This document shows, piece after piece, positions 17,614 through 27,505 of a stretch of 64,000 nucleotides of DNA. The translations under genes were made by a program, and so were the position numbers. Position 1 is the first letter of the stretch. Every line of letters starts with the position of its first letter. Below the pieces are notes generated by a model, which was not told the origin of the DNA, made no database searches, and saw only the letters and a list, made by a program, of their open reading frames with translations. The stretch is from NCBI GenBank assembly GCA_018242445.1, contig JAFEBW010000060.1, positions 1 through 64,000 of the forward strand, read 5' to 3'. This stretch comes from Pseudomonadota bacterium (GTDB lineage: Bacteria > Pseudomonadota > Gammaproteobacteria > Xanthomonadales > Xanthomonadaceae).

Positions 17614-20600
17614 ATGCACCGACGCAGTGGACGAGGACGGACGCCGGCATGGAGCGCCGCACTGCTCGCGCTCGTCTTCGCCCTGCTGGCGCTGCCCGCG
17701 GCGTGGGCGCTCGACCCCACCAAGCCGTTCGAGCAGTACGTCGCCCAGCATTGGTCGATCCAGGATGGCCTGCCGCAGATCAGCGTGATGGCCATCACCC
17801 AGGATGCCGAAGGCTATCTGTGGGTGGGCACGCAGGATGGGCTGGCGCGTTTCGACGGCGTGCATTTCGCCACGTACACGCCCGATTCCGAACCGGCGTT
17901 GCCGGGCATCTGGATCCGCGCCTTGTTGACCGACCCCGAGGGCCGCGTGTGGATCGGCAGCTACAAGGGTTTGGCGATGTACGCGAGCGGCCGGTTCACC
18001 ACCTATCGCCTGCCCGGCGCCGCCGCACGCCGCGAGCTGGACGTGTACGCCATCGCCACCGACGCCAGGGGCGCGGTGTACGCGGCCACCGACCAGGGCG
18101 TGTTGCGTGTCGCCGGCGACGGCCTCGTGCGCACGTCCATCGCCCTCGCGCCGGCGCTCTCGATGCTGATCCGCAACGACGGCGAATGGATCGGCGGCAA
18201 GGGTACGGTCCTGCACGTGCACGGCGCCAAGACCGAGAACCTGCCGCTGCCCGGCGATGCCGCCAACATCGCCGTCACCCGCCTCGTGGACGCGCAAGGC
18301 CGGTTGTGGGCGGGCACCTCGCAGGGCCTGTATTACCTGCAGGGCGGCGCGTGGGTCAAACTCGACGACCCCCGGCTGGACAACTCGCCGATCGGAGCCC
18401 TGTACGACGATCGCGACCGCAACCTGTGGGTCGGCACGAATGCGGCGCTGGTGCGCATCCGCGACGGCCTCGTGGTCGAAACCTACGCCGGCAACCCGCG
18501 CGACAACTACCGCAACGTCATCAGCGCCTACGAGGACCGCGAGGGCGACCTGTGGCTGGGCAGCCAGGTCGAGGGCGTGATCCGCGTATGGAACGGCTGG
18601 ACGCGGCGCTACAGCACCGCCTACGGGCTCAACGACCCGGTGGTGTGGTCGCTTTCGCGCGGGCCGGACGGCACCGTCTGGGTGGGTACCAGCAACGGCT
18701 TGAGCGTGCTCGACCACGGCCGCTTCCGCACCGTGCTGGAAGGCTCCCGCCTGCCGCACCCGCATGCCTACAACCTGCTGGCCGAGCGCGACCAGGTGTG
18801 GATCGGCACCCGCCACGGGCTGGCGATCCTGCACGCGGACGGCAGTCTGGAAACCTCGCAACTGTTCGCGCCGATGGCCGGCGCGCAGATCAACGGCATC
18901 GTCCGCGGTCCCGATGGCGCGCTGTGGTTCCCGACCACCGACGGCCTGTTCCGCCTCGAGCACGAAGGCCAGCCCGATGCCCGCCTGCACCGCTACGGCC
19001 CCGCCGACGGCTTGGGCGACCCGCGCGTGCGCGCCCTGCTCTGGCAGCGCGACGGCCGCCTGCTCGCCGGCACGCAGGCGGGCCTGTACGCCATGCAGAG
19101 CGAGCGCTTCGTCCCGGTCGGCCTGGATGCCGGCATGCCAGCCGGACTGGACATCACTTCTCTCTACCAGTTTCCCGACGGCACACTCGCGGTCGGCACC
19201 ATGTCCGAACAGATGTACGTGCTCGGGAACGGCCGATGGCTGTCGCTGGGGCCGGATCAAGGCCTGCCGCACAACGCCACGTTCTTCATGACCGTCGACG
19301 ACCGCGGTTACCTGTGGATCGCCGGCATCCGCGGCATCGAGCGCGTGCCGGTGGCCGACGTGCTCGCCGTCGCCCACGGCCGCGCCAGCCACGTGCGCGG
19401 CGAGATGATCCTCAACGAGCGCGGCGACCGCGATGCCGGCCAGCAGGGTTATTGCTGCAACGGCGCCGGCATGTCCAAGGGCTATATCGAGGACGGGCAC
19501 GTGTTGTGGCTGCCCTCGCGCGACGGCGTGGTCGCGCTGGACACCCACGGCATCGTCAAGAATCCGGTGCCGCCGATTCCGGTGATCGAGCGGGTGGACA
19601 CCCACGACGGTTCGTTCACCCCGGCCACCCTGCCGGCCGTGCTCGACGCCAACCTGCGCGACCTCGGCTTCGAGTTCACCGCACCCAGCTTCCAGGATCC
19701 GCACAGCGTGCAGATCCGCTACCGGCTGCTTGGCTACGATACCGAATGGCACGACTTCACCGAAACCGGCCAGCGCCGCGCCAACTACACCAACCTGCCG
19801 CCGCGCGATTACGTCTTCGAGGTGATGGCCGCCAACAATGCCGGCCTGTGGAATCCCGCCCCGGCCAGACTGTCCTTCGCGATCCGCCCGCACTTCCACG
19901 AGACCCGCCTGTTCGACGGCTTGATCGCCTTGCTCCTGCTTTCCATCGTCTACGGCGGCTACCTCCACCAGCGGCAGAAACATGAAACGCAACGGCTGGC
20001 GCTGGAGCGCATGGTGGTCGAGCGCACCGAGCAATTGAACGTGTCCAATGCGCGACTGGAGAACGCCAGCCAGTCCGACCCGGCGACCGGCCTGCGCAAC
20101 CGCCGCTACCTCGCCAATCAAATCCCCGCCGATCTGGCGTTCTACGACCGCGAGCAGCAGCGCGACGGCAAACTCGACCAGGCGATGGCGTTCGTGCTGG
20201 TGAAGCTGATGCGGCGCGACCGCGGGGCGGCCGGCACGCCATCGCCGCCCATCGGCGATCGCGCCGTGCAGCAATTCGCGCAGGTACTCGGCGCGCTGGT
20301 GCGCGCCGGCGATTACATCGTGCGCTGGGATCAGGCGGAGATCCTGCTGATCCTGCGCCCGATGGGCAATCGCCACATCGCCGGGATCGGCGAACGCATC
20401 CTCGCGGCGGTTCGCAGCCACGCCTTCGACGGCGACGGCAGCACCCCGCTGGCGCTGGGCTGCGCGGTCGGCATCGCCGAATACCCGCTCTACCGCGACG
20501 CCCTGCGGCGACCGGGCTGGGAGCAGGTGATCGGCCTTGCGCGCGCGGCGATGCGCTGGGCGGCAGGACAGGCAGGCGATGCCTGGGTCGCGTTCCGCCC

Positions 20601-20736
20601 CGCCCTGCGCTCGGATCTGGGCAACCTCGTGAGCGAACTGGGCGACGACCCGCAGCCCTTGATCGACAGCGGCCGTCTGCAGGTGCTGACCGCGCGCCCC
20701 GCGGCGGATGGTGACGCCAGCCTGCCGCAGGGTTAA
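17614..20736 (+). CDS. Propeller sensor with degenerate GGDEF domain
   Basis: 1040-residue membrane sensor. Order seen: signal peptide (ALLALVFALLALPAAWA), two-component-propeller repeats ([52 protein letters not shown], and more), Y_Y_Y domain (YRLLGYDTEWHDF), one transmembrane helix near residue 775 (LFDGLIALLLLSIVYGGYL), a coiled linker, then a GGDEF-like domain beginning DPATGLRNRRYL. The active-site motif is lost: the expected RYGGDEF reads RWDQAEI, so diguanylate cyclase activity is unlikely and the domain may bind partner or nucleotide only. The next gene, nine bases downstream, encodes an intact GGDEF-EAL protein, so the two probably form one signalling unit. Divergent from the met operon. 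Confidence 0.88.
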   Translation: MHRRSGRGRTPAWSAALLALVFALLALPAAWALDPTKPFEQYVAQHWSIQDGLPQISVMAITQDAEGYLWVGTQDGLARFDGVHFATYTPDSEPALPGIWIRALLTDPEGRVWIGSYKGLAMYASGRFTTYRLPGAAARRELDVYAIATDARGAVYAATDQGVLRVAGDGLVRTSIALAPALSMLIRNDGEWIGGKGTVLHVHGAKTENLPLPGDAANIAVTRLVDAQGRLWAGTSQGLYYLQGGAWVKLDDPRLDNSPIGALYDDRDRNLWVGTNAALVRIRDGLVVETYAGNPRDNYRNVISAYEDREGDLWLGSQVEGVIRVWNGWTRRYSTAYGLNDPVVWSLSRGPDGTVWVGTSNGLSVLDHGRFRTVLEGSRLPHPHAYNLLAERDQVWIGTRHGLAILHADGSLETSQLFAPMAGAQINGIVRGPDGALWFPTTDGLFRLEHEGQPDARLHRYGPADGLGDPRVRALLWQRDGRLLAGTQAGLYAMQSERFVPVGLDAGMPAGLDITSLYQFPDGTLAVGTMSEQMYVLGNGRWLSLGPDQGLPHNATFFMTVDDRGYLWIAGIRGIERVPVADVLAVAHGRASHVRGEMILNERGDRDAGQQGYCCNGAGMSKGYIEDGHVLWLPSRDGVVALDTHGIVKNPVPPIPVIERVDTHDGSFTPATLPAVLDANLRDLGFEFTAPSFQDPHSVQIRYRLLGYDTEWHDFTETGQRRANYTNLPPRDYVFEVMAANNAGLWNPAPARLSFAIRPHFHETRLFDGLIALLLLSIVYGGYLHQRQKHETQRLALERMVVERTEQLNVSNARLENASQSDPATGLRNRRYLANQIPADLAFYDREQQRDGKLDQAMAFVLVKLMRRDRGAAGTPSPPIGDRAVQQFAQVLGALVRAGDYIVRWDQAEILLILRPMGNRHIAGIGERILAAVRSHAFDGDGSTPLALGCAVGIAEYPLYRDALRRPGWEQVIGLARAAMRWAAGQAGDAWVAFRPALRSDLGNLVSELGDDPQPLIDSGRLQVLTARPAADGDASLPQG

Positions 20737-20745
20737 TCTGCCCCC

Positions 20746-22986
20746 GTGAGCAACGCCAACAAACCCGTTGCAACGTTTCTTGCGCTGGTGGGGCTGTACT
20801 TGGCCTGCACCGCGTACGCGACCCATTTTGCTCGCGCATCCGCAGGCTACGCCCTGTTCTGGCCGGCCGCCGGCCTGGTCTATGCGGCGGTCATCCGCTA
20901 CGGGCTGCGCTGGGTGCTGGTGATCCCGGTGGGAGCGGTGCTCGACCATCTGCTGCGCGAGCGCATGCCGTGGTCGTATCTGGCCATCTCCACCCTCGGC
21001 GACACCGTGTCCATCCTTGCCGGCGCATGGATCGCGCGGCGCGGGCGGGTGCCGGCCTACCCGGAATTCCGTTCCGCCTACCGCATGCTCGCCGGCGCCT
21101 GCGTCGCGGCGAGCATCAGCGCCGTGTTCGGCACGGCGGCCATGCTGGCAGCCGGCATGATCGCCCAACCGGCGATCCCCGATGCGCTGCTGCGCTGGTC
21201 GATGGGCGACCTGCTGGGCATCACCACGGTGGCGCCGGCGCTGATCCTGTTTTCCTACCGCAAGACCCAGTTGCCGTCGCTGGAACCGGCGCAGATCGCC
21301 GCCCGCAAGGACGAGCAGTCGCTGTGGAACATCGCCCTGCTGCTCAGCTTCGTGCTGATGGGCCTGGGCGCGAGCGAGGGCGGACGCTATCCGCTGGGCC
21401 TGTCCAGCCTGCCGCTGGCGGTGATGGTGTGGAGCGCATTGCGTTTCGAACCCTTGCGCACGGCGGTGGGCGTGCTGCTGACGGTGATGATGATCGGCAG
21501 TTTCACCGGCATGGGCATGAAGGGCTTCGAGCCGTCCACGCGCACCCTGGATTACGCCATGCTGCTGTCCTATCTGTGCGTCCTGGCGGTGCTGCCGGTC
21601 ACCCTGTCGCTGGTGGTCAACGAAAGCCGCATCACCACCCGCAAGCTGCTGCGGCGGGCCACGATCGACCCGCTGAGCGGGCTGCCCAATCGCCCTGCGT
21701 TCGAGGCCACCGTGCGCCGGGCGCTGGCCAACCCGGCCACGCCGCCGCTGGCGCTGTGCTATTTCGACCTGGACAACATCAAGCTGGTCAACGACACCGC
21801 CAGCCATGCCGCCGGCGATGCGCTGATCGTGGGCATCGCCGGCCTGTTCGGCGCCAGCCTGCAGGAGGGCGATGCGCTGGCGCATTTCGGCGGCGACGAA
21901 TTCGCCCTGCTGCTGCACAACGTCAGCCCGACCATCTCGCGCGACCGCACGCAGGCGCTGGTGCGCGCGATCGAGGCGTACCGCTGCAACTGGGAAGGGC
22001 GCATGCTGCACACCACGGTCAGCGCCGGGGTGGTGCCCTTCCGCGCCGGCGAGGCGGAATTCGCCGGCTTGCTGTCGCAGGCCGACGCCGCCTGCTACAC
22101 CGCCAAGGAGCAGGGCGGCAACCGGGTGTGTCTGGCCGGCGCGATGCCCGGCGACGTGCTCGATCGCACCGTGGCGATGCGCTGGGCGGTGCGCATCCGC
22201 GAGGCCATCGATCGCCGTGCTTTCAGCCTGTACGCGCAATCGATGCTACCCCTGCACGCGGGGCTGGACACCGGGCGGCACTTCGAAATCCTGCTGCGCA
22301 TGCACGACGGCGACAGCGGCAGACACCTGACCCCCGACCACTTCATGCCCGCCGCCGAGCGCTTCCGCCTCGGCGTTTCCATCGACCGCATGGTCGTGGA
22401 CATGACGCTGGACTGGCTGGAGTCGCACCCCGCCGAGGCGGCCGGCGTCACCACCTGCGCGATCAACCTCGGCGGCGAGGCGCTGGTGGACGAACCGTTC
22501 ATCGGCTTCGTGCTCGAGCGCCTCGGCCGCAGCAGCTTCCCGGCCTCCCGCATCTGCCTGGAAATCACCGAGACCAGCGCGGTGCGCGACCTCGGGCGTG
22601 CGCAACGCTTCATCGACCAGTTGCGCGGCATCGGCTGCCGCTTCTCGCTCGACGACTTCGGCACCGGCTTCTGCTCGTTCAGCTACCTGCGCTCGCTGGA
22701 CGTGGACTACTTCAAGATCGACGGCAGTTTCGTGCGCGAGATGCACAGCTCGCCGCTGTCGGCCGCGGTGGTGCGCTCGATCACCCAGATCGCCCACGTG
22801 CTGCACAAGCAGACCATCGCCGAGCACTCCGAGAGCGAAACCCTGATCCGCGCCCTGACCGAGCTGGGCGTGGACTTCAGCCAGGGCTATGCGATCGACC
22901 GGCCGCAGCCGCTGGCCGAGTATTTCGCCAGACCGCTGGTGGTGCCGCGCTTCGATGTGCTGGCGGTCGATCGCCTGCGCGCGTGA
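20746..22986 (+). CDS. MASE1-GGDEF-EAL c-di-GMP signalling protein
   Basis: 746-residue inner-membrane protein with a GTG start nine bases after the preceding gene. The N-terminal ~290 residues form a MASE1-type sensor with about eight hydrophobic segments (ALFWPAAGLVYAAVIRYG). A GGDEF domain follows with the intact motif FGGDEFALLL and CYFDLDNIKLVND. The EAL domain keeps most catalytic residues (EILLR for EALLR, EITE, DDFGTG, YFKIDGSFV) but has AINLGG for SVNLS and AEHSES for AEGVET. It could make and/or degrade c-di-GMP; which dominates is not decidable from sequence. Probably works with the degenerate-GGDEF sensor encoded just upstream. Confidence 0.9.
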   Translation: MSNANKPVATFLALVGLYLACTAYATHFARASAGYALFWPAAGLVYAAVIRYGLRWVLVIPVGAVLDHLLRERMPWSYLAISTLGDTVSILAGAWIARRGRVPAYPEFRSAYRMLAGACVAASISAVFGTAAMLAAGMIAQPAIPDALLRWSMGDLLGITTVAPALILFSYRKTQLPSLEPAQIAARKDEQSLWNIALLLSFVLMGLGASEGGRYPLGLSSLPLAVMVWSALRFEPLRTAVGVLLTVMMIGSFTGMGMKGFEPSTRTLDYAMLLSYLCVLAVLPVTLSLVVNESRITTRKLLRRATIDPLSGLPNRPAFEATVRRALANPATPPLALCYFDLDNIKLVNDTASHAAGDALIVGIAGLFGASLQEGDALAHFGGDEFALLLHNVSPTISRDRTQALVRAIEAYRCNWEGRMLHTTVSAGVVPFRAGEAEFAGLLSQADAACYTAKEQGGNRVCLAGAMPGDVLDRTVAMRWAVRIREAIDRRAFSLYAQSMLPLHAGLDTGRHFEILLRMHDGDSGRHLTPDHFMPAAERFRLGVSIDRMVVDMTLDWLESHPAEAAGVTTCAINLGGEALVDEPFIGFVLERLGRSSFPASRICLEITETSAVRDLGRAQRFIDQLRGIGCRFSLDDFGTGFCSFSYLRSLDVDYFKIDGSFVREMHSSPLSAAVVRSITQIAHVLHKQTIAEHSESETLIRALTELGVDFSQGYAIDRPQPLAEYFARPLVVPRFDVLAVDRLRA

Positions 22987-23016
22987 GATCGCAACGGCCC
23001 CGTCTCGGGCGTGGGC

Positions 23017-23022
23017 TATAAT
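23017..23022 (+). promoter_or_regulatory. -10 element of the prfC promoter
   Basis: A perfect TATAAT at 23017-23022, 47 bases upstream of the prfC ATG. No good -35 at 16-18 bp spacing, in line with other promoters in the window. Confidence 0.5.
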
Positions 23023-23069
23023 TCACGGATCCCGCATCAGACTTTTGCGCGAATCCCGCGCCCGCCCGC

Positions 23070-24671
23070 ATGTCCGACCACCTGCGCGAAACCCTGCGCC
23101 GACGCACCTTCGCGATCGTCTCCCATCCCGACGCCGGCAAGACCACCCTGACCGAGAAGCTGCTGCTGTTCGGCGGGGCGATCCAGATGGCCGGCAGCGT
23201 GAAATCGCGCAAGGCCGCGCGCCACGCCACCTCCGACTGGATGGCGCTGGAGAAGGAACGCGGCATCTCGGTCACCTCCTCGGTGATGCAGTTCCCCTAC
23301 GAGGGGCGCATCGTCAACCTGCTCGACACCCCCGGCCACGCGGACTTCTCCGAGGACACCTACCGCGTGCTCACCGCGGTGGACTCGGCGCTGATGGTGA
23401 TCGACTGCGCCAAGGGCGTGGAGGAGCGCACGATCAAGCTGATGGAGGTGTGCCGCCTGCGCGACACGCCGATCATGAGCTTCATCAACAAGCTCGACCG
23501 CGAGGGCAAGAACCCCGTCGATCTGCTCGACGAGGTGGAATCGGTGCTCGGCATCGCCTGCGCGCCGGTGACCTGGCCGATCGGCATGGGTTCGCGCCTG
23601 AAGGGCGTGGTGCACCTGCTGACCGGCGAGGTGCACCTGTACGAACCCGGACGCAACTTCACCCGCCAGGATTCGACCATCTTCGCCAGCCTCGACGACC
23701 CCGCGCTGGTCGCGCGCATCGGCGCGGACATGCTGCGCGAGGTGCGCGAGGAACTCGAGCTCGTACAGGGCGCATCGCATCCCTTCGATGCGGAAAAATA
23801 TCTGGCCGGCGAACAGACCCCGGTGTTTTTCGGTTCGGCGGTCAACAACTTCGGCGTGCAACTGCTGCTGGATTTCTTCGTCGAACACGCGCCCTCGCCC
23901 GCACCGCGCGCCACCACCACGCGCGTGGTGAAACCGGATGAAGAGACGTTCAGTGGATTCGTGTTCAAGATCCAGGCCAACATGGACCCGATGCACCGCG
24001 ACCGCGTGGCCTTCCTGCGCGTGTGTTCGGGACGTTACAGCGGCGGCATGAAGGCCTTCCACGCGCGCGCCGGCAAAGAGGTCAAGCTCGCCAACGCGCT
24101 GACCTTCATGGCATCCGACCGCGAGATCGTCGATACCGCCTACCCGGGCGACGTGATCGGCCTGCACAACCACGGCACCATCTCGATCGGCGACACCTTC
24201 AGCGCCGGCGAAGCCCTGGCTTTCACCGGCATCCCCAACTTCGCGCCGGAGCTGTTCCGCCGCGCGCGCCTGCGCGACCCGCTCAAGCTCAAGCAGTTGC
24301 AGAAGGGGTTGGCGCAGTTGTCCGAGGAAGGCGCGACGCAGTTCTTCCGCCCGCTGATGAGCAACGACCTGATCCTCGGCGCGGTGGGCACCTTGCAGTT
24401 CGACGTGGTCGCATACCGCTTGCAGGACGAGTACGGCGTGGACGCCAGCTTCGAGCCGGTCGGGGTGGCCACGGCGCGCTGGGTGGGCTGCGAGGATGCG
24501 AAAAAATTCGAGGAGTTCCGCGAGAAGAACGCCCAGCACCTGGGCCTCGATGCCGCCGGCCACCTCGTCTACCTCGCGCCCACGCGGGTGAACCTGCAAC
24601 TGGCGATGGAGCGTGCTCCTGACGTGCGCTTCGCCGCCACCCGCGAACACGCGCACGCGCAGGAGGCGTAA
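23070..24671 (+). CDS. prfC: Peptide chain release factor 3
   Basis: 533-residue translational GTPase RF3 that recycles RF1/RF2 from the ribosome after termination. Seen: G1 [13 protein letters not shown] near residue 18, switch region [14 protein letters not shown]3 [17 protein letters not shown]4 [10 protein letters not shown], then domains II and III ending in a conserved [21 protein letters not shown]. Length equals E. coli PrfC. A TATAAT is present upstream. Stand-alone gene; downstream is a palindromic repeat and a CPBP protease gene. Confidence 0.97.
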   Translation: MSDHLRETLRRRTFAIVSHPDAGKTTLTEKLLLFGGAIQMAGSVKSRKAARHATSDWMALEKERGISVTSSVMQFPYEGRIVNLLDTPGHADFSEDTYRVLTAVDSALMVIDCAKGVEERTIKLMEVCRLRDTPIMSFINKLDREGKNPVDLLDEVESVLGIACAPVTWPIGMGSRLKGVVHLLTGEVHLYEPGRNFTRQDSTIFASLDDPALVARIGADMLREVREELELVQGASHPFDAEKYLAGEQTPVFFGSAVNNFGVQLLLDFFVEHAPSPAPRATTTRVVKPDEETFSGFVFKIQANMDPMHRDRVAFLRVCSGRYSGGMKAFHARAGKEVKLANALTFMASDREIVDTAYPGDVIGLHNHGTISIGDTFSAGEALAFTGIPNFAPELFRRARLRDPLKLKQLQKGLAQLSEEGATQFFRPLMSNDLILGAVGTLQFDVVAYRLQDEYGVDASFEPVGVATARWVGCEDAKKFEEFREKNAQHLGLDAAGHLVYLAPTRVNLQLAMERAPDVRFAATREHAHAQEA

Positions 24672-24741
24672 GGGCACCGGATCGGTGGCCGATGCTGGAT
24701 GGGTGCCAACGAAGGCGTGAACATCGCTCCCAATGGATCTC

Positions 24742-24763
24742 CTCCCTCGCCTGCGGGGGAGGG
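24742..24763. repeat. Palindromic intergenic repeat
   Basis: CTCCCTCGCCTGCGGGGGAG-type hairpin in the 194-base gap between prfC and the CPBP gene. Same family as 9997-10036. Nothing else is visible in the gap. Confidence 0.85.
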
Positions 24764-24865
24764 AAAAGCATGACGTGTCCAGATATTCGAGCGTGCCGTC
24801 CGGCACGGGACAAGCAATCTCCACCGACGTGCACAATGGCGCAGCCGTTTTCGTCGGAGTCGTCG

Positions 24866-25807
24866 ATGTTCGCACCCAACTGGCAAGTCGCCTACACCAC
24901 GCCCGCCGATGCGCCGCGCTGGAAGCGCTGGATGCTGTATTCGCCTGGCGCGCGCTTGCTGTATTTCACCGCCGTGGCGATCGCCTTGCAGTTCGGCTTG
25001 CCCATGCTGCTCGGCTCGACGAAGAGTGCGCCGTCGATCGCACGTGCCGCCCTAGGGCTACAGTTCGAGATCGCCCCCGCCTTGCTGGCCTATCTGTTCG
25101 TGGTGCGCCTGATCGAGCGCCGCTATCCGGCCGAACTGGCACCCGAAGCATTGCCGCACAACGCCTTGCTCGGATTGGGTGCCGGCACGGCCTTGTTCAG
25201 TACCGTGGTGCTGGTGCTGTGGCTGGCGGGCAGCTACCACCTGATCGGCAGCAACGACCACCCCGACTGGCTGCCGCAACTGGCGGTGGTCGGCATCGGC
25301 GCCGGCATCGGCGAAGAGATCATGTTCCGCGGCGCGCTGTTCCGCATGGTCGAGGAAGGCCTGGGAACGTGGGCCGCGCTGGCGATCTCGGCGGCGGTGT
25401 TCGGCGCCCTGCACCTGGGCAATCCGCACGCGACGTGGTGGGCGGGCGCGGCCATCGCCATCGAGGCCGGTCTGCTGCTGGGCATGCTCTACCACCTCAC
25501 CCGCTCGCTGTGGGCCTGCGCCGGCCTGCACGCGGCATGGAACATCTCGCAGGGCCTGGTGTACGGCATCCCGGTTTCGGGCACCCACGCCGACGGCTTC
25601 CTCGTCTCCACCCGCAGCGGGCCGGACTGGCTCAGCGGCGGTGCGTTCGGTGCCGAGGCTTCGGTAGTCGCGCTGACGCTGTGCCTGCTGTGCACCCTCG
25701 CGATGGTCGTCGTCGCGGTGCGGCGGGGCACGATCGTGCCGCCGTCGTGGAAACGCAAGCCGGCGGCGGCAGCCGACCCGTGGGAACGGATGGATCGCAT
25801 CCGTTGA
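24866..25807 (+). CDS. CPBP family intramembrane metalloprotease
   Basis: 313-residue membrane protein with about seven hydrophobic helices and the CPBP/Abi motifs: EEIMFRG near residue 152 (glutamates as metal/water ligands) and LHLGNPHATWW and HAAWNISQG (histidine and asparagine). Family members are putative intramembrane proteases (Rce1-like); in bacteria they are linked to bacteriocin immunity or protein processing, with no substrate visible here. Start MFAPNWQVAYTTPADAPRWK chosen; an ATG ten codons earlier (24836) is possible. Monocistronic. Confidence 0.85.
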   Translation: MFAPNWQVAYTTPADAPRWKRWMLYSPGARLLYFTAVAIALQFGLPMLLGSTKSAPSIARAALGLQFEIAPALLAYLFVVRLIERRYPAELAPEALPHNALLGLGAGTALFSTVVLVLWLAGSYHLIGSNDHPDWLPQLAVVGIGAGIGEEIMFRGALFRMVEEGLGTWAALAISAAVFGALHLGNPHATWWAGAAIAIEAGLLLGMLYHLTRSLWACAGLHAAWNISQGLVYGIPVSGTHADGFLVSTRSGPDWLSGGAFGAEASVVALTLCLLCTLAMVVVAVRRGTIVPPSWKRKPAAAADPWERMDRIR

Positions 25808-25867
25808 CGCCATCGGCGTCGACCGACGCAGGACCATGGCGTCGTTGCGGCTTCCCGTCGTCGCCAC

Positions 25868-27505
25868 TCACGGCATGGAAGCCGTCACCGCATCGTCCAC
25901 GCTGTAGTGGCCCAGCGCGACCGGCGGCAACTGCTCGATTTCGGCGCGTTGCAACGCGTCGCGCGCAGCGTCCTTCAAGCGCGCCAGCCGCAGCGCGATA
26001 CCGCGGCCATCCAGCCATGCGGCGAATTCGGCCAGCGCCTCCAGCGTGGTGCTGTCCAGGTCGGGCGATTCCTCGAGGCTGAGCACCACCGCGCGCAGGC
26101 CGGTGCGCTCGCTCGTGCGCGTGCGCGCCAACGCGAAGATCGCCTCGGCATTGGCAAAGAACAGCGGCACCTCCGGGCGCAGCACGAGGACGCCCGGCGG
26201 CTGCAAGGTGTCCGGATGTGAGACATCGACGAAATCATGCCCGCCATCGAGCCGGCCGAGCACGCTCAGCCGCGGCGTGGCCAACTGCCGCAGCAGCAGC
26301 ACGAGGCTCAACCCGATCGCCAGCAGCAGGCCGTGCAGGATGCCCATCGCCAGCACCGCGACCACCGCCGCCAGCGCCAGCAGGCGGTCGCGGTGCCAGC
26401 GCAGGTAGGGCGCGAACGCCGACAGCCGCCACGACTTGCTCACCGCGTGGATCACGATCGCCGCCAGCACCGGCGACGGCAGGCGTTCGATCCAGCCCAG
26501 CAGCAACGCCAGCATCAGCAGCACGCAGATCGCCGACGACAATCCGGCCAGTCGCGACCTTGCCCCGGCCGCTTCGTTGGCCGCGGTCACCGAATAACCC
26601 GCGCCGACGGGGACCCCGTGCAGCAGTCCCGAGACGGTGTTGGCGATGCCCAGCGCGAACAGGTCGCGGTTGGCATCGACCGCGTCGCCATGGCGCAGCG
26701 CGAAGGTGCGGATCGATCCGTACGATTCGGCATACAGCACCAGCACCAGCGCCGCGCCGAGTTCGATGCTCGGCAGCCATTGGTCGCGCGTGGGCAGGCC
26801 CGGCCACGCCCACGTCGGCGTCAACTCGATCCGCCCGGTGACGGAGACCCCGTGCGCCACCAGCCACGGCGAGACCGCGATACCCAGCGCGATCACCAGC
26901 AGACCGCCCGGCACGCGGCGCAGGCGCTCGCTGGCGAACAGCAGCGCCAGCGCCGCCAGTCCGCAACTCAGCGACCACGGCTGCACCGCGTGCGCCGACC
27001 GCGCCAGTTGCCAAACCAGGCGCGGCACGAAGTCGCCATGCACCGCCGGCAGCCCGGCCAGGTGCGGCACCTGTCCGATCGCGATCACCCACGCCAGCCC
27101 GAACGCGAAGCCGCGCAGCACCGGCCGCGCCACGAATTGCGACAGCCCGCCCAGGCGCAAACCCGCCGCCAGCAGGAACAATACGCCGGTGATGACCACC
27201 ATGGTCGCCGCGACCGCGGCGCGCGAAGCGCCGTCGAGGCTGGCCAGCGCCAGCGTGCCCGCGGCCAGCACCGCCGACGACGAGGACGTGGCCATGACGA
27301 TGGCATATCGACTGCGGCCGATCAGCGCGTAACAGAGCAGGCCCGCCAGCAACCCGATCACCCCCGCCTGCGGCGGCACTTCGGCGATGCCCGCGTAAGC
27401 GATGGCTTCCAGCAGCAGCAGGCCGGAGATCGACAGCCCGGCGAGCAGGTCGGCGACGGGGTTGCGCGTCGCCGGCAGCGCAGCGGCCGCGGCCGTCGCC
27501 GTCAC
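25868..27505 (-). CDS. SulP family anion transporter with STAS domain
   Basis: 545-residue SLC26/SulP transporter: about 12 hydrophobic segments from PVADLLAGLSISGLLLLEA to about residue 410, then a cytoplasmic STAS domain (VLRPEVPLFFANAEAIF, VVLSLEESPDLDSTTLEAL). Substrates in the family are sulfate, bicarbonate, dicarboxylates and others; none can be chosen from sequence. GTG start at 27505 overlaps the stop of the ParB-like gene (GTGA), so the pair is translated together. Confidence 0.9.
   Translation of the reverse strand: MTATAAAAALPATRNPVADLLAGLSISGLLLLEAIAYAGIAEVPPQAGVIGLLAGLLCYALIGRSRYAIVMATSSSSAVLAAGTLALASLDGASRAAVAATMVVITGVLFLLAAGLRLGGLSQFVARPVLRGFAFGLAWVIAIGQVPHLAGLPAVHGDFVPRLVWQLARSAHAVQPWSLSCGLAALALLFASERLRRVPGGLLVIALGIAVSPWLVAHGVSVTGRIELTPTWAWPGLPTRDQWLPSIELGAALVLVLYAESYGSIRTFALRHGDAVDANRDLFALGIANTVSGLLHGVPVGAGYSVTAANEAAGARSRLAGLSSAICVLLMLALLLGWIERLPSPVLAAIVIHAVSKSWRLSAFAPYLRWHRDRLLALAAVVAVLAMGILHGLLLAIGLSLVLLLRQLATPRLSVLGRLDGGHDFVDVSHPDTLQPPGVLVLRPEVPLFFANAEAIFALARTRTSERTGLRAVVLSLEESPDLDSTTLEALAEFAAWLDGRGIALRLARLKDAARDALQRAEIEQLPPVALGHYSVDDAVTASMP

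Noticed and set aside
17239..22239. Very long minus-strand open frame (about 1666 codons) and similar long antisense frames at 5525-8626 and 37448-39706
   Set aside because: They lie antisense to genes with clear domains. Long stop-free antisense frames are expected at this G+C content, and their translations show no domain, only His/Arg/Gln-rich sequence.
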